Origin: Syntrophomonadaceae bacterium
GTDB taxonomy: Bacteria > Bacillota > Ch66 > Ch109
NCBI GenBank assembly: GCA_012519455.1
Contig: JAAYQE010000116.1
Location: forward strand, 1 to 50,811
Reading direction: 5' to 3'
DNA length: 50,811 nt
Made by a program: the position numbers and the translations under genes. How positions within the stretch are numbered: position 1 is the first letter of the stretch; each line of letters begins with the position of its first letter. Below are positions 8,269-16,333 of this stretch, piece by piece. Below the pieces are notes generated by a model. That model searched no databases. It had not been told where the DNA came from and saw nothing but the letters and a program-made list of their open reading frames with translations.

Positions 8269-10224
8269 TTACTCCGGAGAGGAGGCCATTACTTCTCCTA
8301 TGACTCCACCCGGATTTCCTTCTCTATTTTCTTTCCCTCGATTTGAAACCGCGGGCTCCGCTTCATCGATAGCCTTATCCGCAGTATCCATCGACTTAGA
8401 ACCGGCTGCGTCGCTAGCGGGAAGGGATCCCTGGTGCAGCAAAGCTTCAAATTCTGACCCTTCTAAGGTTTCCTTTTCTATAAGGGTTTGGGCCGTCAAT
8501 TCTAATTTATCTCGATACTGCGTCAGGATTTCTTCCGCTTTACGGTAACAATCATCAATGATTTTACGGGCTTCCTGGTCTATCGAATAAGCCACAGCCT
8601 CACTGTAATTACGGTCTCGGGCAATATCTCTTCCTAAGAAAACCTGCTCCTGTTTGCGCCCAAAGGTGAGGGGCCCCAGTTCATCAGACATGCCATACTC
8701 CGTAATCATTTTTCTTACCAAATCGGTTGCTCTTTCTAAATCATTCTGAGCACCGGTACTTATCTCTTTTAAAAACATACTCTCCGCTACCCGACCTCCG
8801 AGAAGTACAGTAACTTCATCTAGTAAGCGCGAGCGCGTCATATAATAACGATCTTCGGTAGGTAATAATAACGTATATCCACCAGCCCGACCTCGTGGAA
8901 TAATCGAAATCTTATGCACCGGGTCAGTGTTAGGCAGCATGGCCCCGACCAAAGCGTGTCCAGCTTCATGATACGCTACCAACCGTTTTTCTTGATCACT
9001 GATAATGCGCGATTTTTTCTCGGGTCCGGCAATCACCCGCTCAATGGCGTCCTCTAATTCATCCATCCCGATTTGCTTCTTATCACGCCGTGCGCTGAGT
9101 AGGGCCGCCTCATTCATCATGTTCGCTAGATCGGCGCCGGTAAAGCCCGGAGTCCGGCGAGCCAGTACTCCTAGATCCACTTCTTTTTCTAATGGTTTAT
9201 CCCGGCCGTGTACCTTTAAGATGGCCTTACGTCCCACCACATCGGGTCGATCCACCAAAATATGTCGATCAAAACGACCGGGTCGTAGCAGAGCCGGATC
9301 TAAGATATCTGGACGGTTAGTAGAGGCAATCACGATAATTCCCTCGTTAGGACTAAATCCATCCATTTCTACGAGTAACTGGTTCAAGGTTTGCTCCCGC
9401 TCATCATGGCCTCCTCCCAAACCAGCCCCACGGTGGCGTCCCACAGCATCAATTTCATCAATAAAAACAATACAAGGCGAATTTTTCTTGGCTTGCTCAA
9501 ACAGATCCCGTACTCGAGATGCACCTACACCAACAAACATTTCCACAAAATCAGAGCCGCTAATCGTAAAGAAAGGAACACCAGACTCGCCGGCAACTGC
9601 CTTGGCTAGCAAGGTCTTGCCCGTACCAGGAGCCCCGAATAAAAGTACTCCTTTGGGGATCCGGGCACCGATTTCTGTAAACTTTTTCGGTTGTTTTAAG
9701 AATTCTACTACTTCTTGTAGTTCTTCTTTAGCTTCATCGGCACCTGCCACATCTTCAAAAGTTATCTTTTTCTTTTCGTCCGTATGCAACCGGGCCCGAC
9801 TTTTACCAAACTGCATTACCCGATTACCTCCACCTTGGGTCTGCTGCATCATGAAGAACACAAACCCAATCAGCAAAAGAATAGGTAAAAAGGTAGTTAG
9901 AAGCCCGGTCCACCAAGGTGGTTCCGTTGGCGGGCTGAAATTAGGCTCCACATTGTGTTCCCGTAACAAGGTTATTAAAGCCGGATCCACGGGTCCGGTC
10001 AATTTAAACTTTTCTTCATTTTTCATGGTTCCAGAAATTCGGTAAAAATTGTTTTCTAGAACTATGTTAACTGATTTGACCTTATCTTGCTGTACCGCCT
10101 GGTAAAAGGTATTATAATCAAGTGCCTTTTCCTGCTTTTCCGGTTCAGCAGACCAGCGAAAGGCCGATACCGCAATAAGGACAATCAATAGGTAGATAGC
10201 CAGATTCTTAAATATTCGGCTCAA
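8269..10224 (-). CDS. ftsH: ATP-dependent zinc metalloprotease FtsH
   Basis: A membrane-anchored AAA+ protease for quality control of membrane proteins, also important in sporulation. Two transmembrane segments (about residues 5-23 and 106-126) flank a short extracytoplasmic domain. Then come the Walker A box GAPGTGKT (197-204), Walker [11 protein letters not shown] (251-260), the second region of homology ending at RPGRFDR, and the zinc site HEAGH (419-423). The last 50 or so residues are a polar, acidic tail. The start is TTG at 10224 after a purine-rich site; an ATG just upstream is out of frame. A sigma-A promoter lies at 10357-10385. hprT, usually found between tilS and ftsH, is absent. 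Confidence 0.97.
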   Translation of the reverse strand: MSRIFKNLAIYLLIVLIAVSAFRWSAEPEKQEKALDYNTFYQAVQQDKVKSVNIVLENNFYRISGTMKNEEKFKLTGPVDPALITLLREHNVEPNFSPPTEPPWWTGLLTTFLPILLLIGFVFFMMQQTQGGGNRVMQFGKSRARLHTDEKKKITFEDVAGADEAKEELQEVVEFLKQPKKFTEIGARIPKGVLLFGAPGTGKTLLAKAVAGESGVPFFTISGSDFVEMFVGVGASRVRDLFEQAKKNSPCIVFIDEIDAVGRHRGAGLGGGHDEREQTLNQLLVEMDGFSPNEGIIVIASTNRPDILDPALLRPGRFDRHILVDRPDVVGRKAILKVHGRDKPLEKEVDLGVLARRTPGFTGADLANMMNEAALLSARRDKKQIGMDELEDAIERVIAGPEKKSRIISDQEKRLVAYHEAGHALVGAMLPNTDPVHKISIIPRGRAGGYTLLLPTEDRYYMTRSRLLDEVTVLLGGRVAESMFLKEISTGAQNDLERATDLVRKMITEYGMSDELGPLTFGRKQEQVFLGRDIARDRNYSEAVAYSIDQEARKIIDDCYRKAEEILTQYRDKLELTAQTLIEKETLEGSEFEALLHQGSLPASDAAGSKSMDTADKAIDEAEPAVSNRGKENREGNPGGVIGEVMASSPE

Positions 10225-10356
10225 CCCCCATGTCCCCCTCTCTTAATGCAAAACAATAGATAATACATGATAACAAAAGCGCAGCGCTTTGTAAATCTCC
10301 CTTATCACAAGCTGCTCTAACCTAAATTGTTTCCCCTCCAGGTATTGAACTAGTCT

Positions 10357-10385
10357 ATTGTAGCATAACCCTATCCCTATATCAA
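10357..10385 (-). promoter_or_regulatory. Sigma-A promoter of ftsH
   Basis: On the minus strand TTGATA (10385-10380) is followed by a 17-bp spacer and TACAAT (10362-10357). This is a near-consensus housekeeping promoter in the 187-base gap between tilS and ftsH. The rest of the gap holds only a short AAAGCG/CGCTTT hairpin. Confidence 0.75.
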
Positions 10386-10411
10386 ACAACTTAATAAATT
10401 GATTAAAGTTA

Positions 10412-11470
10412 CTACCTTTCTTTTTTTCGTCGCACCAACCGAGGTTCTATAATTAACCATTTTTTCTCCCGGCGTCCTTGTAAATTCCCCGGAATATATA
10501 CTTTTCGCCCCCCGACCGGATTAACGGCTAATTCTAGTATACTTTCAATATGCTGATACGTAAACTCCCGTAAATTTCCCACCATTTCTTCTAAGACCTG
10601 TCGTACCAGCCGGCGCTGTAAAGCTTTAGGTTCAGCTAATAACGAGGAGATCAATAATACCACCGTTTCTTGCCCTGATTTTAAGCGAATACCTTCCCCC
10701 CCGTTCTGCTCCGGAAACAAGTCGAATATACGACAGCGCGTAACTGCCTCCTGCGTCAAACTATCTAAAAGGTCGTTTTCCTCGCGCATAATTTCCGCCA
10801 TCCGATTTAAACTCTGGATCAAGTTAGGGTTATACTTTTCCTCTAAATGCGGGAGTAACTCTAAACGAATCCGGTTACGTAGATAAACTGGTTTGAGGTT
10901 ACTGGGGTCCAGACAGAAAGGTATCCGGTTAGCTTCAAGGTAAGCTTCAATTTCGGTTCGGGTTATATTAAGCAACGGTCGAATAATCTTGCCCCGCCGG
11001 TAATACATAGCCCCGAGGCCATTGGGCCCACTGCCCCGTAATATATTTTCCAGAATCGTTTCGGCCTGGTCCTGGGCATGATGAGCTACCGCAATCCCCT
11101 GGCACCCGTGCTTAAGAGCGGCTTCGTCTAGTAATTGATACCTTACCCGACGCCCGGCCTCTTGTATCGAACATTTCCACGCTTGGGCCTGCTGGTAAAC
11201 ATTTACCCGGCAAATCTTAGCCGGTACTGACCATTGATGAGAAATTTCTTCTACAAAAGCGGCTTCACGCTCCGCCTCTTCTCCTCGCAAACCATGATTT
11301 ATGTGAACTACTTGTAAGCGCAAATCCCAATCCGGGCGAAGGACTACTAACAAATGCAGTAAGGCCATCGAATCAGGCCCCCCGGAAACAGCAATTACCA
11401 GCCCGTCTCCCGGCTGAATCAACTGATGATCATCTATCGCCTTTTGCACTTTCTTAAGTAATTCCGACAT
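10412..11470 (-). CDS. tilS: tRNA(Ile)-lysidine synthase TilS
   Basis: TilS adds lysine to C34 of the tRNA-Ile that reads AUA codons, an essential step. The PP-loop ATPase signature SGGPDS (residues 29-34) is present, with HINHGLRGEEAE and VAHHAQDQAETILENILRGSG. At 352 residues it is shorter than the B. subtilis enzyme (about 470) and lacks most of the far C-terminal region, as in other short bacterial versions. ATG start at 11470 with TAGGAGG upstream. The site lies just after a terminator and a copy of the recurrent AGGA-N11-TCGAA element. Confidence 0.94.
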   Translation of the reverse strand: MSELLKKVQKAIDDHQLIQPGDGLVIAVSGGPDSMALLHLLVVLRPDWDLRLQVVHINHGLRGEEAEREAAFVEEISHQWSVPAKICRVNVYQQAQAWKCSIQEAGRRVRYQLLDEAALKHGCQGIAVAHHAQDQAETILENILRGSGPNGLGAMYYRRGKIIRPLLNITRTEIEAYLEANRIPFCLDPSNLKPVYLRNRIRLELLPHLEEKYNPNLIQSLNRMAEIMREENDLLDSLTQEAVTRCRIFDLFPEQNGGEGIRLKSGQETVVLLISSLLAEPKALQRRLVRQVLEEMVGNLREFTYQHIESILELAVNPVGGRKVYIPGNLQGRREKKWLIIEPRLVRRKKER

Positions 11471-11486
11471 GCACTGGTCCTCCTAT

Positions 11487-11506
11487 AAAAAAAGCGCTTT
11501 CGCGCT
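11487..11506 (-). terminator. Intrinsic terminator between spoIIE and tilS
   Basis: AGCGC-GAAA-GCGCT with a stable tetraloop, followed on the minus strand by seven T. It stops spoIIE transcripts a few bases before the tilS ribosome site, so tilS expression would need read-through or a promoter in this short gap. Confidence 0.8.
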
Positions 11507-11512
11507 CTTGTT

Positions 11513-11536
11513 TTCGACACTCTGAATTATTTTCCT
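11513..11536 (-). repeat. Recurrent 24-bp element AGGAAA-N11-TGTCGAA (copy E)
   Basis: Same spacing and orientation as the other copies; it ends 43 bases before the tilS start codon. Confidence 0.55.
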
Positions 11537-11559
11537 GCTTATTCAGGTTTATACTTTAA

Positions 11560-14286
11560 TTATTCCTCTATTAAATTTCCGGTATTCCACCCGGCGCTCT
11601 TAAATTCCATAATTCGCGCTACTAATACGGCCATATCATCTTTGACCCGACTGCTATTAGCCAGAGCTCGGTCCAGTAGTTGGTCCGCTACCGGCTGGGG
11701 ATCTACGCTTTCGATTTGTTGCAGTGTTTGGCCCAACCAAGCTTCCCTTTCCGCCACATGAAAACGACTGTCCAGTACACCATCAGTGACCAAGACGATT
11801 AAATCCCCGATTTCCAATTTTTCTTTTTGACCTACGATTTCTACCTCATCCAGAATGCCTACAGGTGGGGAAGTTGATGAAATCTGCGTTACTTTTCCCT
11901 TCCTTTTTACAAAAGCTGTAGGGGCCCCCATTTTAAAAAACTCGCTTTCCCCGTTTTGTAAATTAATTATCACCAGATCTAAAGTGGCAAAGGTTTCCTC
12001 GCTCGAGCGTAAAAGTAATAAAGAATTAAGCGCCCGGACCGCTTGTTCCGTTGGTAAACCAGCGCGTAATATTTTTTCCATTAAGTTAAGGGCAAAACGA
12101 CTGTTTTCCGCCGCTATGGGCCCGATTCCCATCCCATCACTGAGAGCCAGCAACTGCCGGGCCCCCGGTAAATCCATGACCAAATGATTATCCCCTGAAC
12201 AAGCACAACCATCTTCTGCACGAATCGCGATCCCGATTTCTACCGCCAAACGACCAGCTCCGGTCAAACAAATCTCACAGCCAGCTTTATCCTGCCCCGC
12301 ACAACCGGCTGGATTTATTTTAAATTGCTGTCCCAATACCGCCGTCACCGCCGGCACTATACGGTTATGACAATCATACTTTACCGAGCAGTCTCTACGC
12401 TGATAATAGATTTCTAGTTCTCCCCCGGGGAGCCGATAAACACGTAAATGCTCCAGATTAACGCCTAACTTTTTCATTTCACGGATAATCCTTTTTTCCA
12501 GAGTTTTGATTCTTTGTACCTGAATGTGCGCTTCCGCAACCAGATCGTTCAACACTCCGGCTAACCCCTTAACCTGATGCGCTACCAAACCCCGTCCTTC
12601 TTCGATGCGCTCTTGCCAATATTGTTGCAATTTCATTTTTTCGTAAACCTGATTAATCTGTTGCACTAAATCCCGAGGATAAAGACATCGATTTTTGATC
12701 CGCAACATCAATTCTTCCGGTTCTGAGCTCGTCTTATCGGCAGCCCCGCCGGTAGAAAGTAAATCTAAAAATAAACGATAAGTAACATAAAAATCCTCTT
12801 CCCAGCATACCCGTTGGGCGGAACACTCCCGGCATAATTCCCCTTTTAGATCTTCAAAAAAACCGGATAAAGGATCTAACCCCTCAGTTACCGAAGGTGT
12901 TTTTCCTTTTTCCAGAGTAGCGGAGATCTCATTAAGCATCCGCGACAGATTTCTTAATCTTTCATTCACTAGCTTCCACCAAATCGGATCTGTGCCCTCT
13001 CCCCCGGCTAACCCTTTCGAGGTAACCCCTAGCCGTCCCCTGTCGCCGGTTTCAGCCACCGCCTCTGCCGCCTCTACCTCATCTTCTCCTAATCTTTCAG
13101 GATCGGAACGACTCGTAAATAAGGGAACAAATCCGGTAAACAGCCTCCCTCTAGAACCTTGAGTATAAATGGGTACGTGAGTTCCTAAACGCGAAAAAAA
13201 ACGACCGGGAAGTAATAAAAAAAGGATCGCTCCACTGCCTAAGGGATATAAAATTTCCCGGTTGATGCTGCCTTCGGATAAATATAAAGTAAGCAGTAAA
13301 TTACCTAAAAGAAAACCAATGCTCATCCCTAGGCGTCCCCAGGCCCGAAATAAGCCGGCCAGTAATCCGGATACGGCGTATACCCCCACGGCATAGGGCA
13401 TGACCAGATAGGTAACGCTGGGAAGCAGACCGATTAGCGCCCCGGCCGCCGAACCAGCCCCGGCTCCTCCCCAATAAGCAGCCACGAGTACCACCAAACT
13501 GGCGGCAATAGGCCCCAAGGTCCAATGCTGCCAATGTAAATCACTGATCCCTAAAATCAAACAGGCCCCCAGGATAATCGTGGCCATGATTTCCTCTGAA
13601 TGCATGACCGTTTCATGCCTAGTTTCCATCCACTGAACGGCCACCATAAAAATCAAACACAACACCCCAGCCATGACCGCTTCGAAAATAATTGATATTT
13701 CCTGATATAAATTCCACCCGTTCCAGACCAGAAAAGCGTTTTTAACCAACAAATGACCCGCTAAAACTAGTAAAGGTAATAAGATCCACCATTGTTCCGG
13801 TTTTCTTTTAGTAGAAGAAATTACACTAGCGAGTAAAATTAGCACCGCTACTTGGTTCCAAAAAACATTTGAAGGAAGGGACAAACTCCATAAACCTAAA
13901 GTAGTACTAAGTACCATCAGACCGGCTAGGCCCGGCCGAAAGACCAATAGGGCGGCCAGATAGGCCCCTCCAAACGGTAGAAGTTCGCCCAGTACTAGGC
14001 CCCGGGCTAAGATTACCCCCGTTAATAAGTGGAATAAATCGCTAGCCCGAAAGCCTTTTACGCCTAATTTGCTTACTGCTTGTCCGGTTTGGTTACCTAT
14101 AAAGCAAAGGCCGTTTTTTCCCCATCGGAAGATAACCAAAAACAGCCGGATTAACCGGGAAAATAATCCTTCCCGCCACTTTCGCGTACGCTGCTTCGGG
14201 GCTGAAGTCGCAGAAGTATCCACCCGATAATAAGTATATACATTAGTATCTTCCTCAAATATCCTCCCGTCTCCTCCGTTTGGCAA
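11560..14286 (-). CDS. spoIIE: Stage II sporulation protein E (SpoIIE)
   Basis: A membrane PP2C-type phosphatase that dephosphorylates SpoIIAA and so activates sigma-F in the forespore. After a basic N-terminus, about ten hydrophobic segments fill residues 75-370. A central region follows, and a C-terminal PP2C domain starts near 690 (LLALSDGMGIG, ETFATLDLVIINL, PTAFVKR, VLVTDGVLD). The 908-residue length is slightly above B. subtilis SpoIIE (about 830). TTG start at 14286, eight bases after GGGGGG. Upstream lie a TATAAT box at 14333-14328 and two Spo0A-box-like sites. It is closed by the terminator at 11487-11506. Confidence 0.97.
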   Translation of the reverse strand: MPNGGDGRIFEEDTNVYTYYRVDTSATSAPKQRTRKWREGLFSRLIRLFLVIFRWGKNGLCFIGNQTGQAVSKLGVKGFRASDLFHLLTGVILARGLVLGELLPFGGAYLAALLVFRPGLAGLMVLSTTLGLWSLSLPSNVFWNQVAVLILLASVISSTKRKPEQWWILLPLLVLAGHLLVKNAFLVWNGWNLYQEISIIFEAVMAGVLCLIFMVAVQWMETRHETVMHSEEIMATIILGACLILGISDLHWQHWTLGPIAASLVVLVAAYWGGAGAGSAAGALIGLLPSVTYLVMPYAVGVYAVSGLLAGLFRAWGRLGMSIGFLLGNLLLTLYLSEGSINREILYPLGSGAILFLLLPGRFFSRLGTHVPIYTQGSRGRLFTGFVPLFTSRSDPERLGEDEVEAAEAVAETGDRGRLGVTSKGLAGGEGTDPIWWKLVNERLRNLSRMLNEISATLEKGKTPSVTEGLDPLSGFFEDLKGELCRECSAQRVCWEEDFYVTYRLFLDLLSTGGAADKTSSEPEELMLRIKNRCLYPRDLVQQINQVYEKMKLQQYWQERIEEGRGLVAHQVKGLAGVLNDLVAEAHIQVQRIKTLEKRIIREMKKLGVNLEHLRVYRLPGGELEIYYQRRDCSVKYDCHNRIVPAVTAVLGQQFKINPAGCAGQDKAGCEICLTGAGRLAVEIGIAIRAEDGCACSGDNHLVMDLPGARQLLALSDGMGIGPIAAENSRFALNLMEKILRAGLPTEQAVRALNSLLLLRSSEETFATLDLVIINLQNGESEFFKMGAPTAFVKRKGKVTQISSTSPPVGILDEVEIVGQKEKLEIGDLIVLVTDGVLDSRFHVAEREAWLGQTLQQIESVDPQPVADQLLDRALANSSRVKDDMAVLVARIMEFKSAGWNTGNLIEE

Positions 14287-14385
14287 TTTTAATTCCCCCC
14301 GGTCCTTATATAAGCTCTGTAAAGCTAATTATAGATCGACCTTCTGGAAATAAATGTCATATAAGGAACCAAGTACGAAGAAGAT

Positions 14386-14422
14386 TTCGACAGTTATTTA
14401 GACCAGAACGTAAGATTCGATA
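14386..14422 (-). promoter_or_regulatory. Two Spo0A-box-like sites upstream of spoIIE
   Basis: TGTCGAA (14392-14386) equals the Spo0A-box core, and TATCGAA (14422-14416) differs by one base. Their starts are 30 bp apart, about three helical turns. A TATAAT box lies about 52 bases downstream of the nearer site. In B. subtilis spoIIE is directly activated by Spo0A with sigma-A, so the placement makes sense, although seven-base sites also occur by chance. Confidence 0.5.
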
Positions 14423-14431
14423 AGCCCTCGC

Positions 14432-15250
14432 TTACTTAACCCGCAAATAAGACCACCAGTAAAAACCAGCAACAAAGATACCCCCTCCGATAATATTTCC
14501 CAGAGTAACGGGAACCAGATTGTTGATCAAAAAGTTCCCCCAATTTACCACGGGGTCAGCCCCTCCGGTTAGAAAAATTCCCATGGGTACGAAAAACATA
14601 TTGGCCACGCTATGTTCAAAACCACTGGCTACGAAAGCCATAATGGGAAAGAAGCAAGCAAAAATTTTCCCAATCACGTCCTTGGCCGCCAGAGCCAGCC
14701 AAACGGCCAAACATACCAACCAATTACACAATATGGCCCGACAGAAGGCTGCAAACCAGGGCAAATTGCACTTAAGCGTAGCAATTCCGATCGCCTTTTT
14801 CATTACCGCTCCACCCAGTAAACCACTAGCCATTCCGCCGTCTGGGAGGGTAAAATAAAAACCGTGAAAGACTAAATAGACTAATAAATAAGCACCAGCA
14901 AAATTAGCAGCCCAAACTACCCCCCAATGATAAAAAACTTTTAACCAGGAAACCCTACCTTCTAAAGCACAAATAGTAAGAAACATATTATTACCGGTAA
15001 ACAGTTCGGCACCTCCGATTACAACCAGCATCAGGCCTACGGAGAAAACTGCCCCAAAGATAAATTGACCAACCCCGGCCCCTAACTGACCTACATCACT
15101 GCCCACTACGGTAGCTAGATTCGCGCCAAAGCCAATATAAGCTCCGGCTAAAATCCCTAATATAATAATACGGTCTAACGATAAACTCATTTTATTATGT
15201 CCGGCATTACAAGCGTTACCCGCTACTTCCAAGGGAGAAAAAAAGCCCAT
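14432..15250 (-). CDS. Formate/nitrite transporter family channel (FocA-type)
   Basis: A pentameric membrane channel of the FNT family that moves formate (or nitrite/hydrosulfide) across the membrane. Six hydrophobic segments fit the fold. Family markers are the opening SPLEVAGNACNAGHNK, the GAELFTGNNMF stretch of the broken helix, CNWLVCLAVW, and SGFEHSVANMF with the conserved pore His. Formate is the likely substrate given fhs and the hydrogen genes around it; that is inference. The first ATG (15259) overlaps the AGGA site, so the second ATG at 15250 is preferred. It lies at the edge of the hydrogen block and has a long structured leader. Confidence 0.88.
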   Translation of the reverse strand: MGFFSPLEVAGNACNAGHNKMSLSLDRIIILGILAGAYIGFGANLATVVGSDVGQLGAGVGQFIFGAVFSVGLMLVVIGGAELFTGNNMFLTICALEGRVSWLKVFYHWGVVWAANFAGAYLLVYLVFHGFYFTLPDGGMASGLLGGAVMKKAIGIATLKCNLPWFAAFCRAILCNWLVCLAVWLALAAKDVIGKIFACFFPIMAFVASGFEHSVANMFFVPMGIFLTGGADPVVNWGNFLINNLVPVTLGNIIGGGIFVAGFYWWSYLRVK

Positions 15251-15299
15251 GTTACCCATCCTGGTTTCTAAAACCTATCAAAATCTACAAAATAGGTTT

Positions 15300-15405
15300 T
15301 TCACCCGCTCGACTAACGGTGGCAGTATCACAGGATGCAACTGCTTAGCTACAACCTATCGATTGTATTTCGGGTATTGCCGGCAACCTGTATGATTAGC
15401 CGTAC
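15300..15405 (-). ncRNA. Candidate structured leader RNA upstream of the formate channel
   Basis: Read on the minus strand, distant parts pair. CGGCUAA (15402-15396) pairs with UUAGUCG (15316-15310). AUCAUACAGG (15396-15387) pairs with CCUGUGAU with a two-base bulge. Inside are UUGCC/GGCAA and UACAAUC-GAUA-GGUUGUA, seven base pairs closed by a tetraloop. A further hairpin (AAAACCTAT/ATAGGTTTT, 15268-15299) lies between this fold and the FNT start. I do not recognise a known riboswitch class. Confidence 0.4.
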
Positions 15406-15410
15406 TGAGA

Positions 15411-15584
15411 TTAACTTATGCCTAACAGTTGTTTCCCATAATGCTGCCAAAAAACCAGGTTATTCACCTCTTTCTTGGTATCTTTTTTGAGTGCAGCTAT
15501 AACGGCTTTGTTTATTACACTCCACTTCCGCCAGTTGCTTAATTTATGAAATCCAGCAATGGACTTGGGTTTGATAAACTTTTC
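15411..15584 (-). other. Short open frame without a clear start (possible gene remnant)
   Basis: A frame of 57 codons ending in TAA at 15411 reads like protein (GFHKLSNWRKWSVINKAVIA, then KKDTKKEVNNL and FWQHYGKQLLGIS). No ATG, GTG or TTG with a ribosome site opens it at a sensible place, and a stop lies immediately upstream. It could be the tail of a decayed gene at the edge of the hydrogen block, or chance within the FNT leader. I cannot name a family. Confidence 0.2.
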
Positions 15585-15670
15585 CTAGCAAAATTAATTT
15601 AACCCTGCACCTACGCTTTCCATCCGTATTAATGATTTCTATAGTATAACAAAAAAATTAATTTCTAAGA

Positions 15671-15694
15671 AGGATTTAAGCAAAATCTGTCGAA
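15671..15694 (+). repeat. Recurrent 24-bp element AGGATT-N11-TGTCGAA (copy A)
   Basis: Plus-strand copy, about 350 bases upstream of the Moco-type riboswitch that precedes the exported [FeFe] hydrogenase operon. The rest of 15640-16040 is AT-rich and shows no gene; a possible 12-residue leader reading frame at about 15985 is not convincing. Confidence 0.6.
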
Positions 15695-16041
15695 CATTAC
15701 CTGTAACACTAGCAGAAATTTCGTGCCACCGGGTAGATTGATTATTTTAATTGCTTTTCTTCAACCTCAAGTTGTTAATATTGGAGTTTTATCTTTCTGC
15801 TGGGTTTATCATGTAGAGTTATAAAGAGTAATTAGAGGTTTCAATAGATATCAATATTACCTTAACTAATAAACAAACCTGGCCTTTCCTACACCGTTTT
15901 CTTATATCGAGCCTCTGGTCGTATGGAAAGCGGTGTTTTTTCCGCACCGACCCGGGTTTTTAAAAATTTTTGCCATTTAAGGAGATGATGGTAAAAAAGT
16001 TAGTATGGAACCATCCCGGTTAGCATTAAAAAAGAATATTA

Positions 16042-16138
16042 CTCTCCGAGCCTTTTTCCCTAAAGGTTAATCCCATGGGGAACAGGCCGATAGGGTATCA
16101 TTGGAAACGGTGGTGCCTTCCCTGTTTGAAAAGGAGGG
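16042..16138 (+). promoter_or_regulatory. Moco-family riboswitch (copy 1) upstream of the exported [FeFe] hydrogenase operon
   Basis: It matches the molybdenum-cofactor riboswitch family in order: CUCCGAGCC (P1 CUCC pairs with GGAG at 16133-16136), GGUUAAUC, AGGCCG, a long P3 hairpin, then CUUCCCUGUUUGAAAAGGAG. The E. coli moaA leader, as I remember it, has the parallel parts UAGCC, GGUCAAC, GGCCGUGA, and CCUCCCGUAUCUGGAAAGGUG. P2 is CCCUA (16059-16063) with UAGGG (16091-16095). P3 is GGUAUCAUUG-GAAA-CGGUGGUGCC, ten pairs with a GNRA loop. Copy 2 at 41724-41856 shares CUCCGAGCC and GGCCGATAGGGTA exactly and keeps P3 with different bases. A terminator follows at 16196. The presence of P3 suggests Moco rather than the tungsten cofactor as ligand. 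Confidence 0.8.
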
Positions 16139-16195
16139 TCTCTTGAACAAGATATATCCTAATTATATTTTAACGCTATTTTTATGTCTTATAGG

Positions 16196-16221
16196 GGCAC
16201 TTCTTTTGAAGTGCCTTTTTT
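16196..16221 (+). terminator. Intrinsic terminator downstream of riboswitch copy 1
   Basis: GGCACTTC-TTTT-GAAGTGCC followed by six T, 60 bases after the aptamer and about 110 before hydA. GUGCCUU in the 3' strand of P3 could pair with AGGGGCAC of the terminator's 5' arm, giving a possible antiterminator. The terminator itself is clear; the switching mechanism is inference. Confidence 0.85.
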
Positions 16222-16333
16222 ATGTAAACAAAACTTAATACGTTACCCGGTTAAGGAGGTGAGGCTAAGCTTTTATTGCAATTCTTCTATAGTAATCTGC
16301 AAATGTTGAGAAGGGGAGGGAAAATAGACTGTT

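Noticed and set aside
9005-10045. A 346-codon open frame on the plus strand inside ftsH
   Set aside because: It is antisense to a perfectly conserved FtsH, has Ser/Pro/Arg-rich composition typical of a shadow frame, and no ribosome site.
15300-15405. Tetrahydrofolate riboswitch before the formate channel
   Set aside because: Only GUUGCAUCC resembles the family; the GGAGAGUAG start and the GCGGUGAA block are absent.
16004-16069. A 21-codon reading frame overlapping riboswitch copy 1
   Set aside because: It overlaps conserved riboswitch bases, its ribosome site is too far away and there is no equivalent at copy 2.
16253-16330. A short reading frame after the strong AAGGAGGTGA before hydA
   Set aside because: The frame is short, lacks a start at a good distance and has no recognisable product; it may just be an unused site in the leader.
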